In this document: one piece after another, positions 1-7,523 of the stretch | Position numbering within the stretch: position 1 is the stretch's first letter | How the letters are laid out: the number at the start of each line of letters is the position of its first letter | Origin: UBA6911 sp964481255 | GTDB taxonomy: Bacteria; Acidobacteriota; UBA6911 | Reading direction: 5' to 3' | DNA length: 20,064 nt | NCBI GenBank assembly: GCA_964481255.1 | Contig: CAYZTZ010000059.1 | Coordinates: 1 to 20,064 of the forward strand | The notes under the pieces: generated by a model | What the model was told of the DNA's origin: nothing | Databases searched by the model: none | Seen by the model: only the letters and a program-made list of their open reading frames with translations | Program-made: the position numbers and the translations under genes

Positions 1-74
1 ATTCGCGGGATTTATCCAATTCGTGGTTTCTCCCGGTAACGGGCTCAGCGGCCCTGCGGCTTCAATCCCCCGGA
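1..74. other. Window edge, no gene recognised
   Basis: No supported reading frame is visible in these bases. A C5/G5 inverted repeat (67-71 with 81-85) overlaps the stop codon of the neighbouring cupin gene and could form a small hairpin in its transcript, but no T-run follows on either strand. The rest of the minus-strand operon, if it continues, lies outside the window. Confidence 0.4.
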
Positions 75-506
75 TCAATCGGGGGTATCGCCGACTCTCT
101 TGTATTCACCGGCGACGGCCACGTCGATGAAGAGCACAGGCTTATGGATAACCTTGAAGTTCAGAGGGCCGTGAAAAAGGCCGGCCGGGATATACAGCGA
201 CGTGGGACGCTTGATGATGTGCTTTTCCCCGTGAACCTCGTCCTCGCCCAGAGTCATCTCGATCTCCGCGTCGAATATCCTCTGGTCGTTCGGATCGGCG
301 GAAAAGAAATGCAGGTATTGGGGGAACTCGTGCTGGTGCGGCTGGCTGACCATCACAAACGGCCGGGTGATAAAAATACAGTCCACCGAAATATGGCCGC
401 CGCCGAAGCCTTTCAGGTGGCGTGTCGATGAGGCGTCCCACAGCCCGGGGAACTTGGGGCTTTCCTTCAGCACATCCGTGTTGAAATATTGCGCGAATCT
501 GGACAT
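75..506 (-). CDS. Small cupin-fold protein downstream of a ferredoxin subunit
   Basis: The 143-residue protein looks like a single-domain cupin. The likely first metal-binding motif is H57-x-H59-E60 with Q63 and H66 close behind, and the second half carries a P-A-G-L-F-H-G-P segment with H112. It has no signal peptide or membrane segment, so it is probably cytoplasmic. The start at 506 is supported by AAGGAG at 517-522, which overlaps the TAA stop of the upstream ferredoxin gene (521-523). The genes are 14 bp apart and are probably translationally coupled. The substrate cannot be read from sequence. The linkage suggests a role with the same oxidoreductase system, either as accessory protein or as binder of its substrate. 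Cupin fold is fairly sure; function is unknown. Confidence 0.75.
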   Translation of the reverse strand: MSRFAQYFNTDVLKESPKFPGLWDASSTRHLKGFGGGHISVDCIFITRPFVMVSQPHQHEFPQYLHFFSADPNDQRIFDAEIEMTLGEDEVHGEKHIIKRPTSLYIPAGLFHGPLNFKVIHKPVLFIDVAVAGEYKRVGDTPD

Positions 507-520
507 ATGCCTTCGGCTCC

Positions 521-1258
521 TTAATTCTGGCTTGAGGGCGGTTTCGGGGGGATGGTCTTCGTTGTTGCAGGCGGCGCCAGGTTGACGTCATACCCCGCGA
601 TATCCTTTTGCGGCGGCGGTTCCTTGACCAGCTTCAGCGCCTTGGCGGGGCAGATTTCGACGCATGCCGGGCGGCCGTCCGGACCCCCCTGCATCCCCCA
701 ATAGGGGGCGTCGACGCACAGGTCGCATTTTGTGGATTTTTTCTTCGCAGGGTTCCAGACGGTTCTGTGGGGCCTCTGGGGGCAGGAATCGATGCACCGC
801 TTGCACCCGATGCATTTCGCCTGGTCGATGCGCCGCACGTTGCCGTGGGCGGCGTCCACATGACACGCGCCCGTGGGGCAGTTCTGAACGCACAACGGGG
901 TAACGCACTGCCGGCATACCGACATCACAATATCGTAAGGGTACTTGGTAAAGGACGGAGCGTCGCGGATGATTTGAATCCTCGACAGGGAAGGGTTCCC
1001 TTCGCCTTCGTGGGTCATCGAGCAGGCGAACATGCAGCTCTGACAGCCGAGGCACAGCCTGCTGTCGTACACGATGTAGCCCGCCGAAGGCGCGTAGGAA
1101 ACGCCCGCCGCCGGCGTCGGCTCCGTCAGGACAGCCGCCGCGGATTCAGGGGCCCAGGCGGTCAGGGCGCCTGCAGCGATTGCGGCCCCGCTCCCGGCAA
1201 GGAAATCGCGTCTCAAAATGGCATTCTTCTTTTTTTCGCCGATCTCGCTGTCAGCCAT
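521..1258 (-). CDS. Tat-exported ferredoxin-like subunit with four [4Fe-4S] clusters (DmsB/NrfC/HybA type)
   Basis: This 245-residue protein begins with a twin-arginine leader (RRDFLAGSG at about 16-24, then an Ala-rich stretch), so it should be exported folded with its clusters. Sixteen cysteines form four ferredoxin motifs: C69/72/75/79, C115/118/123/127, C149/152/155/159 and C178/181/199/203. This is the usual pattern of the electron-transfer subunit of molybdenum or tungsten oxidoreductases and of some hydrogenases. The start at 1258 has GGGGAG 8 bases upstream. Its only visible partner is the cupin gene directly downstream; no catalytic or membrane-anchor subunit lies within the window, so those may be left of position 1 or elsewhere. 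The Pro-rich tail (about 215-245) is not part of the ferredoxin fold. The role as electron-transfer subunit is well supported; the enzyme it serves is unknown. Confidence 0.92.
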   Translation of the reverse strand: MADSEIGEKKKNAILRRDFLAGSGAAIAAGALTAWAPESAAAVLTEPTPAAGVSYAPSAGYIVYDSRLCLGCQSCMFACSMTHEGEGNPSLSRIQIIRDAPSFTKYPYDIVMSVCRQCVTPLCVQNCPTGACHVDAAHGNVRRIDQAKCIGCKRCIDSCPQRPHRTVWNPAKKKSTKCDLCVDAPYWGMQGGPDGRPACVEICPAKALKLVKEPPPQKDIAGYDVNLAPPATTKTIPPKPPSSQN

Positions 1259-1862
1259 GGTGAAGTCTCCCCAGCATTGATAGTCCCGAACCGTAGTATA
1301 AGCTTAAACCATATCCGGCCGGAATCATCGTTAAAAATCGCCGTCCTGCGGCCCGGCTCCGGGGACAGCCCGGATCTCGGTCCAGGCCTGCAGCAGGCCT
1401 TCCGATCCCGCGGTCAGATGGATCCGCCCGCTTTGCCCGCGCGCGGCGTTATCGGCCGGGCTGCGCGAATAGCCCGCAAACGCCAGAGTCAAAAGGCCCG
1501 CCGCCAGCGGCATGAAACGCGGCCGGGCCGCGATGCAGTCCCGCAAACGGGAGTGGCGCCCCCGTGTCTTTGAAGAGAAAGGCGCGTGCGGCGCCGATTT
1601 GGGCCGTATTCTCTGCATGCAGCGCCCCTTTCCACGGTCCCGGGGTTTGAGCGGACGGCCGCCGGACCGCCGATATCGCCGCATTATAAACCCGGATCAC
1701 GCGCATTCGTGGAGAATTGAGTTTTGCCGCCGGGCGTCGGGAACCGATACGCGCAAGGGCGATTTATTGTGCTCCGTTCCTCCGCTCTCTAGTAGAATCG
1801 TCGGCGGAAACGCGGCTTTTGCGTGACCCTGATTTCCGACAACCCGAACTCAAGGAGGTTTT
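1259..1862. other. 604-bp divergent intergenic region
   Basis: It separates the minus-strand ferredoxin operon from the plus-strand NTF2-like gene. A TATACT hexamer on the minus strand (1295-1300) sits 37 bases before the ferredoxin start and could be a -10 element, but no convincing -35 box stands at the right distance. A TCCGGCCGGA palindrome is at about 1314-1323. Open frames here have no ribosome-binding site and no recognisable product. I see no RNA gene. Confidence 0.4.
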
Positions 1863-2696
1863 ATGATTCGCGCCATCGTCAGCATCGCAATCCTGTTGAG
1901 CGGCACGGCCGTCGTCCGCGCGCAGACGGCATGCACCCGGTCGATGCTTCAGGCGGCGGCGGAGAGCTATATCGCCGCTCAGAGCGCCGGGGATCTGTCC
2001 CGGATGTCCCTTGCCGAGAAGGTGAAATACTCGGAAAACATGCAGAGCGTCGCGAAGGAGAAAGGTCTCTGGAACACCGCATTGCCCATCGCCTTCCACC
2101 GCAGCATCTACGACGCGGGCCGCTGCATGACGTTTTCCGAAGTGATCGTCACGGAGGGCGGCCACCCCTATGTCATCGGCACCCGTCTGAAGGTCAGGGA
2201 CGGAAAGGTTACCGAGATCGACAGCCTGGTGACCGACCGGGATGACTGGCTCTTCAATGCCGAGAATTACCTGAAATATTCACAGGCGGAAGACTGGTCG
2301 GTCCTGCCGCTCGACGACCGCGTCAGTCGGCAGGACCTGGTTGACGCGGGCCACCAGTATTTCGATTTTGTGTTCATGGATAAGTCCATCCGGCCGCCTT
2401 GGGGAACGCCATGTGCGCGGCTGGAAGGGGGGGCTTACACAAATCCCCAAAATGAGTTCAGGGATACGTGCCAGATTCCCGCTCCCTTGGGAGATCTCTT
2501 TATCGGGAACCGTACCTTTGTGGTGGACGAAGAGCTGGGGGCCGTCAATGTCTTCTGCCGCTTCGGCGGCGACAACGGCATGCCCGATTCCCACACGTTC
2601 CGTCTCGTCAACGGCAGATACCGCTGGGTTCACACCCTGAGCGTGAATTTAACCGGAAAACCGATTGTTGTCCCCAAGACCGCGCCCAAGGATTAG
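1863..2696 (+). CDS. Secreted NTF2/SnoaL-like protein, function unknown
   Basis: The 277-residue product starts with a Sec signal peptide (MIRAIVSIAILLSGTAVVRA, cleavage probable before Q21). Its first half has an NTF2-like pattern: a helical segment with 'AAAESYIAAQSAGDLSRM', then strands around 'GRCMTFSEVIV' and 'HPYVIGTRLKV'. The second half repeats a related pattern, with Cys residues in 'GTPCARLEGG' and 'FRDTCQIP' and a final strand-rich part. Similar two-part secreted proteins are, as I recall, grouped under a domain of unknown function (DUF8021-like); I cannot verify that here. The start is firm: AAGGAGG lies at 1852-1858. It stands alone, divergent from the ferredoxin operon and followed by an assembly gap. 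NTF2-like proteins range from enzymes to binding proteins, so no reaction is assigned. Confidence 0.8.
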   Translation: MIRAIVSIAILLSGTAVVRAQTACTRSMLQAAAESYIAAQSAGDLSRMSLAEKVKYSENMQSVAKEKGLWNTALPIAFHRSIYDAGRCMTFSEVIVTEGGHPYVIGTRLKVRDGKVTEIDSLVTDRDDWLFNAENYLKYSQAEDWSVLPLDDRVSRQDLVDAGHQYFDFVFMDKSIRPPWGTPCARLEGGAYTNPQNEFRDTCQIPAPLGDLFIGNRTFVVDEELGAVNVFCRFGGDNGMPDSHTFRLVNGRYRWVHTLSVNLTGKPIVVPKTAPKD

Positions 2697-2729
2697 GCGA
2701 TGGGGACGTGCAGCCTCTTGCCGTCGGCC

Positions 2730-2829
2730 NNNNNNNNNNNNNNNNNNNNNNNNNNNNNNNNNNNNNNNNNNNNNNNNNNNNNNNNNNNNNNNNNNNNNNN
2801 NNNNNNNNNNNNNNNNNNNNNNNNNNNNN
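2730..2829. other. Assembly gap (100 N)
   Basis: A run of exactly 100 N, the usual placeholder for a scaffold join of unknown length. DNA on the right is noticeably richer in A+T (2830-2980) than on the left. Distance and even adjacency of the flanking genes are therefore not certain. Confidence 0.99.
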
Positions 2830-2981
2830 AATATACCGCGTGTTTCCTGAAAAAAGCCTTTTTCGTGTGCCGGTTCAGAAACGCCGAGAAGCGGATCTGC
2901 GAAGAGACTGATCGGAAAAAATATTAGGGGATCCCATAATAAAAGGTTAAGATAAGCCTTCTTAAGGGCGCGAGAAGGAAT

Positions 2982-3653
2982 ATGGATTTCTCCGATAATG
3001 CGAACATGACTCGAAGGGTGTTTCTTAAAGGAATATCCGGCACAACTGTATGTTGTGCATGTTTTTCGTTGGATCGTTTGGCGGCCTCAGAAGAGAATTC
3101 AGGGCAGGAAGGCAAAACCAATGAACATCTGGCAGCCGCATGCGGAACATATTGCGGAGCCTGTCCGGCCTACATCGCCAAACACGGCGAAGATGAGAAA
3201 GTAAAAAGGAAACTGCAAAAGAGGGTTTCTCCCGGACCGGCTGAGGCGCTGAAGGGGATTCCGCCCTCGAACTGGATGGAGGGCCTTCTTTGCGACGGCT
3301 GTCTCAGCGGCGGCATGCTTGCCCGCCATTGCAAATTCTGCAGTATCAGGCTATGCGCAGCGAACCGCCGGAAGGATTCCCGTTGCACGGACTGTGAAGA
3401 GTTGCCGTGCACCCGTATTACGACTTTGATGAATATGCAGGGCGGCTATCTGCACCGCAAGGAATACCTGCCAAACCTCAAAAAAATTCGCGAGATGGGC
3501 GTTCAGGAATGGGTTCAAAAGGAAGAAGAGCGATGGCGTTGTCCCCGGTGCGGCCTGCCCATGAGCTGGTATGACCCGGAATGCGCCGGATGTGGCGCGC
3601 CAAGATCGGAACGCTTGTTTCCGTTGACTGAAAATAAGATCCAGTCCTTCTAG
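2982..3653 (+). CDS. Tat-signal DUF3795 cysteine-rich protein
   Basis: The 223-residue product has a twin-arginine leader (TRRVFLKGISG, residues 9-19). The DUF3795 signature follows: 'CGTYCGACPAYIAKHG', then 'LLCDGCLSGG', 'HCKFCSIRLCA', 'CTDCEELPC'. The C-terminus adds a rubredoxin-like or zinc-ribbon pair, CPRCG and CAGCG. DUF3795 proteins are common in anaerobes and probably bind metal or an iron-sulfur cluster, but their reaction is unknown. A Tat leader on this family implies that a folded, cofactor-loaded protein is exported. The start is uncertain: AGAAGGA lies only 2 bases before ATG 2982, while the alternative ATG 3006 has no clear ribosome-binding site but sits nearer the Tat motif. 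It has no operon partner. A CCTTCTAGAAGG palindrome (3646-3657) covers the stop codon. Confidence 0.88.
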   Translation: MDFSDNANMTRRVFLKGISGTTVCCACFSLDRLAASEENSGQEGKTNEHLAAACGTYCGACPAYIAKHGEDEKVKRKLQKRVSPGPAEALKGIPPSNWMEGLLCDGCLSGGMLARHCKFCSIRLCAANRRKDSRCTDCEELPCTRITTLMNMQGGYLHRKEYLPNLKKIREMGVQEWVQKEEERWRCPRCGLPMSWYDPECAGCGAPRSERLFPLTENKIQSF

Positions 3654-3913
3654 AAGGGTGTGACGGAGATCCTCTCAACGTCCGGAGACTTCGAAAAGGA
3701 TTCGCGTCAAAGACAATCAGGCGTAAAGAGTTCAGACTGCGGCCCGCCGCATCCCGCAGGATGCCAGGTTGCTTCATAAAGTCGGCAGAGCCGCTTCAGC
3801 CGACAAGCCCTTCGACAGATTCAATTCCTGCTGGTTCCCGCGGAAGCCTGCGAATCCGGCGCGGCCTTTAAGGGGCGCGTCTCGACGCGCCCCGACCGCG
3901 CCGGTCGCGGGTT
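3654..3913. other. Convergent intergenic region with several hairpins
   Basis: This lies between the 3' ends of the DUF3795 gene (plus) and the UGSC gene (minus). Besides the strong GC hairpin listed separately, it holds GCATCC-CGCA-GGATGC (3749-3764) and GTCGGC/GCCGAC (3781-3786 with 3799-3804). No reading frame here looks real. Confidence 0.5.
3872..3893 (-). terminator. Strong GC hairpin after the UGSC selenoprotein gene
   Basis: GGGGCGCGT (3872-3880) pairs perfectly with ACGCGCCCC (3885-3893) around a 4-base loop. It begins 20 bp after the stop codon of the minus-strand gene. On the minus strand only TT follows, so it is at best a weak-tailed intrinsic terminator. On the plus strand a GACCG-CGC-CGGTC hairpin (3894-3906) and TTTTATTT (3911-3918) follow, so it could act in both directions. 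Confidence 0.5.
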
Positions 3914-5671
3914 TTATTTCCAGCTGTCGATCTGCACTCCCCGTCCGAACCTGAAATCGGTGACGAACCAGGTCGTCTGAATCTTTCCTCCTGCGACCAC
4001 GACCTGAATGGCCCTGGCATTCGTAAATGGTTTGATCAGCGTTTCAGGCGGCAGCTTCCGCCATGTGGCGAACGGTTCCAGCCCCTGGAACGCCATGGGG
4101 GAGCTGGCCGTGGCATTCACGCCGTTGCCCCAGAAGGTCCCGGCGGCGACTTCCACGTTCTGGGCAAGCCATTGGCCCAGTTGTGCCTTGGTTTTGAAAC
4201 CGTGCACGTCCTTGAGCAGGCCGGCCACCGTCGGGTCCATTATGACCGTCGCCGCTGAACCGTAGAGGGACCTCATGTAGTCGCGGATCAGCATGTGCGG
4301 CGGATGGTTGAGCTGAGCCTCCCCGACGCTCGAGATGTAGCTCCATCCGACACCGATGCTGACGACGTTGTCCGTGCGCTTGTATCCCATTTCCACGCTG
4401 AGGGGTTCCCATCCCTCGGGCAGAGCCTCCTCGTTTTCGGCGATGCAGACGTTGTTGTATTGAAGGGAGTTTCCCAGCGACGAGTAGGCGCCGGCGTTGA
4501 GGCGGAGATCCCCCAGAATCTTGCCCGCGAGGGTGAAGCTCCTGCCGATGACGGAATTGGCCTCGCTGAAGGGACTCATGACGGCGGTTCCCGCGTTCAT
4601 GCCCAGCTGATGACGGATCGGTCCGTTGACGACGATCATGTTGGCCATGGAGCTGGTGGAATTGCCGAAGGAGGACGCCTGGGTGAGGGTCGCGAGAACG
4701 GCGGGGAAATATTCCGGTTTCGCGCCCGACATGACCGCGATAATGGCGGCTTTTTCAACTGTCAGCTGCCGCGAGCCCATGCGGCTCACCACCTCATCGG
4801 GCTTATGGCTGGTGGCCTTGAGCATGGCCGCCACCCTATCCTCGGTGGGCAGGATGACGGGATTGAAGTCGGTCCACTCCTTTTCCTTGAACAGGCGTTG
4901 GAGGTTGGCTTCGGTGTCCGGCTTCAGCAGCCTCGGTTCCGGAGCCGCTCCGGGAGGCATTCCGCTTCTTTTCTCTTCTTCCGTGAGGGGCTTGGTCAGC
5001 GCTTCGACGATCGCCTGCATCATCGGCTTGCCGCTCAGGAGGTCTTTCCCCTCCACGTAGGCCCGGTGCACGGATTTCGGCTGGCCGGCGACGGGGAAGG
5101 GGAAGGCGACATAGCGGATGGGCATGCCGTTGCTGTATTGAAGTTCGTAGTCCTTGAATTTCACGACATTGATGCCGGAGGCGCCCACCGTCGGTATCCG
5201 GGATTCCTGTTCGATTCTCCTGGCGAATCGGCTCACGGCCGACACGCAGCCGTGTCAGCCCCCGATCCCGATGATGACCCCTGCAGCCTTCCTCTCGACT
5301 ATCTCTTTCCGGAGTTCAGGATCGTCGCCGCCCATCCAGCCGCCCTTGGACCTCCGCAGTTCCGTCTTGACCGACGGCATGTTCCGGGCAAACCACGCCT
5401 GCATTTCCTCAAAAACGCTGTACGCGGCTTCGGGGCCGCCCCATTGCAGGTCGACCATGTAGATTGTCTTCCCTTCCAGGGTATCGGCGCGCGGCGCCAG
5501 CGGGACACGCTCCACCATCCTGCTTGAAATCGCCGGATTCAGGACGGTGATCCGCCGCTCCTCACAGGCCTTGTCGGCGCTTGACTGCCCCGTCGCCTGG
5601 GGCGCCGTCCCGATCGCGAGCAGGGCGACCACCATGGCAATCAAACTTATAAACAAAATCTTTTCCTTCAT
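3914..5671 (-). CDS. Exported UGSC-family selenoprotein read through an in-frame UGA (Sec139)
   Basis: This is read as one 585-residue protein. The start at 5671 has GGAGGAGG directly upstream and opens a Sec signal peptide or anchor (residues 1 to about 29, hydrophobic 5-21). Codon 139 is TGA (5255-5257). The frame continues H140-G141-C142 without another stop to TAA at 3914-3916. The sequence 'AAGVIIGIGG-U-HGC-VSAVSRFARRIEQ' followed by 'RIPTV' matches, from memory, the UGSC (seleno)protein family, whose Sec or Cys lies in a U-x-x-C redox motif after a 'GxG' strand. Residues of about 180-585 form a second domain with 'VEKAAIIAVMSGAKPEYFP', 'VVNGPIRHQLGMN', 'EANSVIGRSFTLAGK' and 'CIAENEEALPEGWEPLSVE', conserved in long members of the family. 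A SECIS-like hairpin follows the UGA. UGSC proteins probably do thiol/selenol redox chemistry, substrate unknown. The alternative is a nonsense mutation. The apparent GTG start at 5245 has no ribosome-binding site and is an artefact of the UGA. Confidence 0.85.
5223..5247 (-). promoter_or_regulatory. Candidate bacterial SECIS element downstream of the Sec UGA
   Basis: On the minus strand the 5' arm GCGUGUCGGC (5247-5238) pairs with GCCGAUUCGC (5232-5223) around the loop CGUGA (5237-5233). That gives nine pairs (one G-U) with a single U-U mismatch. The loop begins 17 nucleotides after the UGA and has G as its second base, followed by U. Known bacterial SECIS elements lie within the coding region just downstream of the UGA, with a loop G in the first two positions and about 16-37 nt between UGA and loop. 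All these conditions are met. A competing hairpin, CACGGC/GCCGUG (5254-5249 with 5239-5234), shares the same bases. Confidence 0.72.
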
Positions 5672-5905
5672 ATCCTCCTCCATAAAACAGTAATGAAAAG
5701 GCCTCCCCTCGCAGAGGGTGACTACCGCCATAGATCCCTTGGTGTTTGGACCAAGGAACCGGCCTCCCGCGGATTTTCAGGCCCGTTTTCGCTTGGAAGA
5801 CGGGCCTGTCCTGCCGCAAACGGCGCAGATTCTTGGTTGCCGCCTGGCGATGTCCCCTCTATTCAAGCAGGGATTGTTCAGACAGGCGAAATCCCGCCCG
5901 GGATC
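5672..5905. other. Hairpin-rich spacer between transporter and UGSC gene
   Basis: The 234-bp spacer separates two minus-strand genes. It holds AGGCCCGTTTTC (5779-5790) pairing with GAAGACGGGCCT (5796-5807), a 12-bp stem with one G-T pair and a 5-base loop, and CCTTGG/CCAAGG (5737-5742 with 5751-5756). No T-run follows either on the minus strand. They could end the transporter transcript or stabilise mRNA ends, suggesting that the UGSC gene has its own promoter. No gene is seen. Confidence 0.45.
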
Positions 5906-7276
5906 TCAGTTTGTCGCGGCACGGCTCCGGATTTCCTCCTGCATTTTTACGACGTCCTTGTCCTCAATCCGGTAGCTGAAATAAAAGACGGCCGCGGCTA
6001 CGGCGCTGGCTATCGCCGGGGAGAAAATCATGATGGAGCTGATCCCGGACACGACTTTCTCAGTGGGAACCGTGTTGGCCACGAACCCTATGGCCGTCAA
6101 CCCCATCGTGATGACGGCGCTTCGCAGCAGGACGCCCACCTTGATGGGGAGCGTAAGCAGGGACATGATGAAGGCCTGGATATTCCTGCCTGTTTTCCAT
6201 TCTCCATAAACCGCTGTGTCCGCGAACAAGGCCGTGCTCATCGAGCCGGAGATCATGACCAGCATATAGGCCACGCAGAAAATGATGGTGAACCCCCAGG
6301 TGGCTTTCCCGACCAGCAGCGCGGAAATAAAGACCAGGGTGGCCAGGGCCAGGGACAGCCAATAGCAGTTGCGCTTGCCGATCTTGACCCCGATCCACGC
6401 GGCCGCGAGAGTCCCCAGCAGCGCCGCCACGCTGATAGCCAGGATGAAGACGGACAGAAAGGCCGCGTTTTTCAGGACATAACCGAAATAGTAGAAGGCG
6501 AAGGACGTGATCATGAACATGCACGTATTGCGGAAGGTCTCGATGATGATCAGCATCAGCAGAGGGGGGTTTTTGAACACCAGGGCGACGATCGTGGCTA
6601 TGGAGTATCGGGTCTGCTTCTGGTCGGCGGAAACCGCTCTGTCGCTCGCAGCGCTTGCGGCGCCGCTTATTTTATAGACGTACCAATACCCCAGCACCAT
6701 CAGCACGCAATAGACGGCGACGGCGATCGAGAATCCCACGACGCTGTTCGTGCGCGCGCCGAAGTAGGTGATCATCGGCAGGGCGGTGGCCGAGAAGATC
6801 AGGCCCGCGGCCGACATGCCCTGCGCTCTGCTGCTGGACAGTATCGTTCTTTCCTCCGGCCGCTGGCTCAGGCTTCCCACCATGGATCCTGTCGCCGCAA
6901 AGACGACGTTAAACAACAGGTGGCTCGCGATGAACCCCACGATGATGATCCATGCCGCCGTGGACACGCTTCCGATCTTCGTGAACTGCAATACAAACAG
7001 GGGCGCGACGATCGGCGGTCCGACCAGAAGCCAGGATCGGTATCTCCCGCCGAATGTGAGGGCCACCTTCTGGAGGATGACGCCGGCCACAAGGGCGCAC
7101 ACGATATCGGCGAAGCTCGTGATATAGAGGATCCGGCCGACGACGCCCAGGGAGAATTGCGCGTAATCCGTGAGGAAGGCCGGGAAAAAATACAGTTCCA
7201 TGTTGATCATCAGGGTAAAGAACAGGTCCCCGATGCCGAACGTGTAAAGCAGGGACTTGTTTAATCTCTCCGCCAT
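5906..7276 (-). CDS. GPH-family (MelB-like) sugar:cation symporter
   Basis: This 456-residue membrane protein has about 12 hydrophobic segments and the architecture of the glycoside-pentoside-hexuronide:cation symporters (MFS_2). Typical marks are the N-terminal 'LLYTFGIGDLFFTLM', the cytoplasmic loop 'MVGSLSQRPEERTILSSSR', the 'ALFADTAVYGEWKTGRN' motif in the second half, and the short tail 'YRIEDKDVVKMQEEI'. It should import a sugar or related solute with Na+ or H+ across the inner membrane; the substrate cannot be told. I chose the start at 7276 (MAERLNKS) because AAGGAG lies 7 bases upstream of it; an upstream ATG at 7294 has no such site. The UGSC gene follows in the same direction after 234 bp with hairpins between, so an operon is uncertain. 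Confidence 0.9.
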   Translation of the reverse strand: MAERLNKSLLYTFGIGDLFFTLMINMELYFFPAFLTDYAQFSLGVVGRILYITSFADIVCALVAGVILQKVALTFGGRYRSWLLVGPPIVAPLFVLQFTKIGSVSTAAWIIIVGFIASHLLFNVVFAATGSMVGSLSQRPEERTILSSSRAQGMSAAGLIFSATALPMITYFGARTNSVVGFSIAVAVYCVLMVLGYWYVYKISGAASAASDRAVSADQKQTRYSIATIVALVFKNPPLLMLIIIETFRNTCMFMITSFAFYYFGYVLKNAAFLSVFILAISVAALLGTLAAAWIGVKIGKRNCYWLSLALATLVFISALLVGKATWGFTIIFCVAYMLVMISGSMSTALFADTAVYGEWKTGRNIQAFIMSLLTLPIKVGVLLRSAVITMGLTAIGFVANTVPTEKVVSGISSIMIFSPAIASAVAAAVFYFSYRIEDKDVVKMQEEIRSRAATN

Positions 7277-7523
7277 AGGGGTCTCCTTAACCATGGTTGG
7301 GTGGACAGGCAGCGCAGGTGGAAGCGGAAAAGGCCGCTTGGATTCTGCGATACTTCACGGATCATCGGGAACGCCTCCTCCAAATCGGCAGCCGGCGCGA
7401 ACCACTGGAATCCGTTTTTGCTGATGGCGCGTATTGTAGCGGATTCGGCTTCAGATTGATACTGCAATGGCGGACGCCGCGGTTTTCACAGAGGGTCCGG
7501 CCTTCGACAAGCACCCCGAAGCG

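Noticed and set aside
1331..1512. 60-codon minus-strand frame with a signal-peptide-like start (MPLAAGLLTLAFAG)
   Set aside because: There is no ribosome-binding site, no recognisable family and high GC that leaves many frames open. A remnant cannot be excluded.
5246..5257. Separate gene starting at GTG 5243-5245
   Set aside because: It is in phase with the upstream frame, has no ribosome-binding site, and would lack the redox residue; the UGA is better read as Sec.
7277..7523. Possible small gene between the two transporter genes
   Set aside because: The 68-codon minus-strand frame overlaps the GPH start region, has no domain and no ribosome-binding site.
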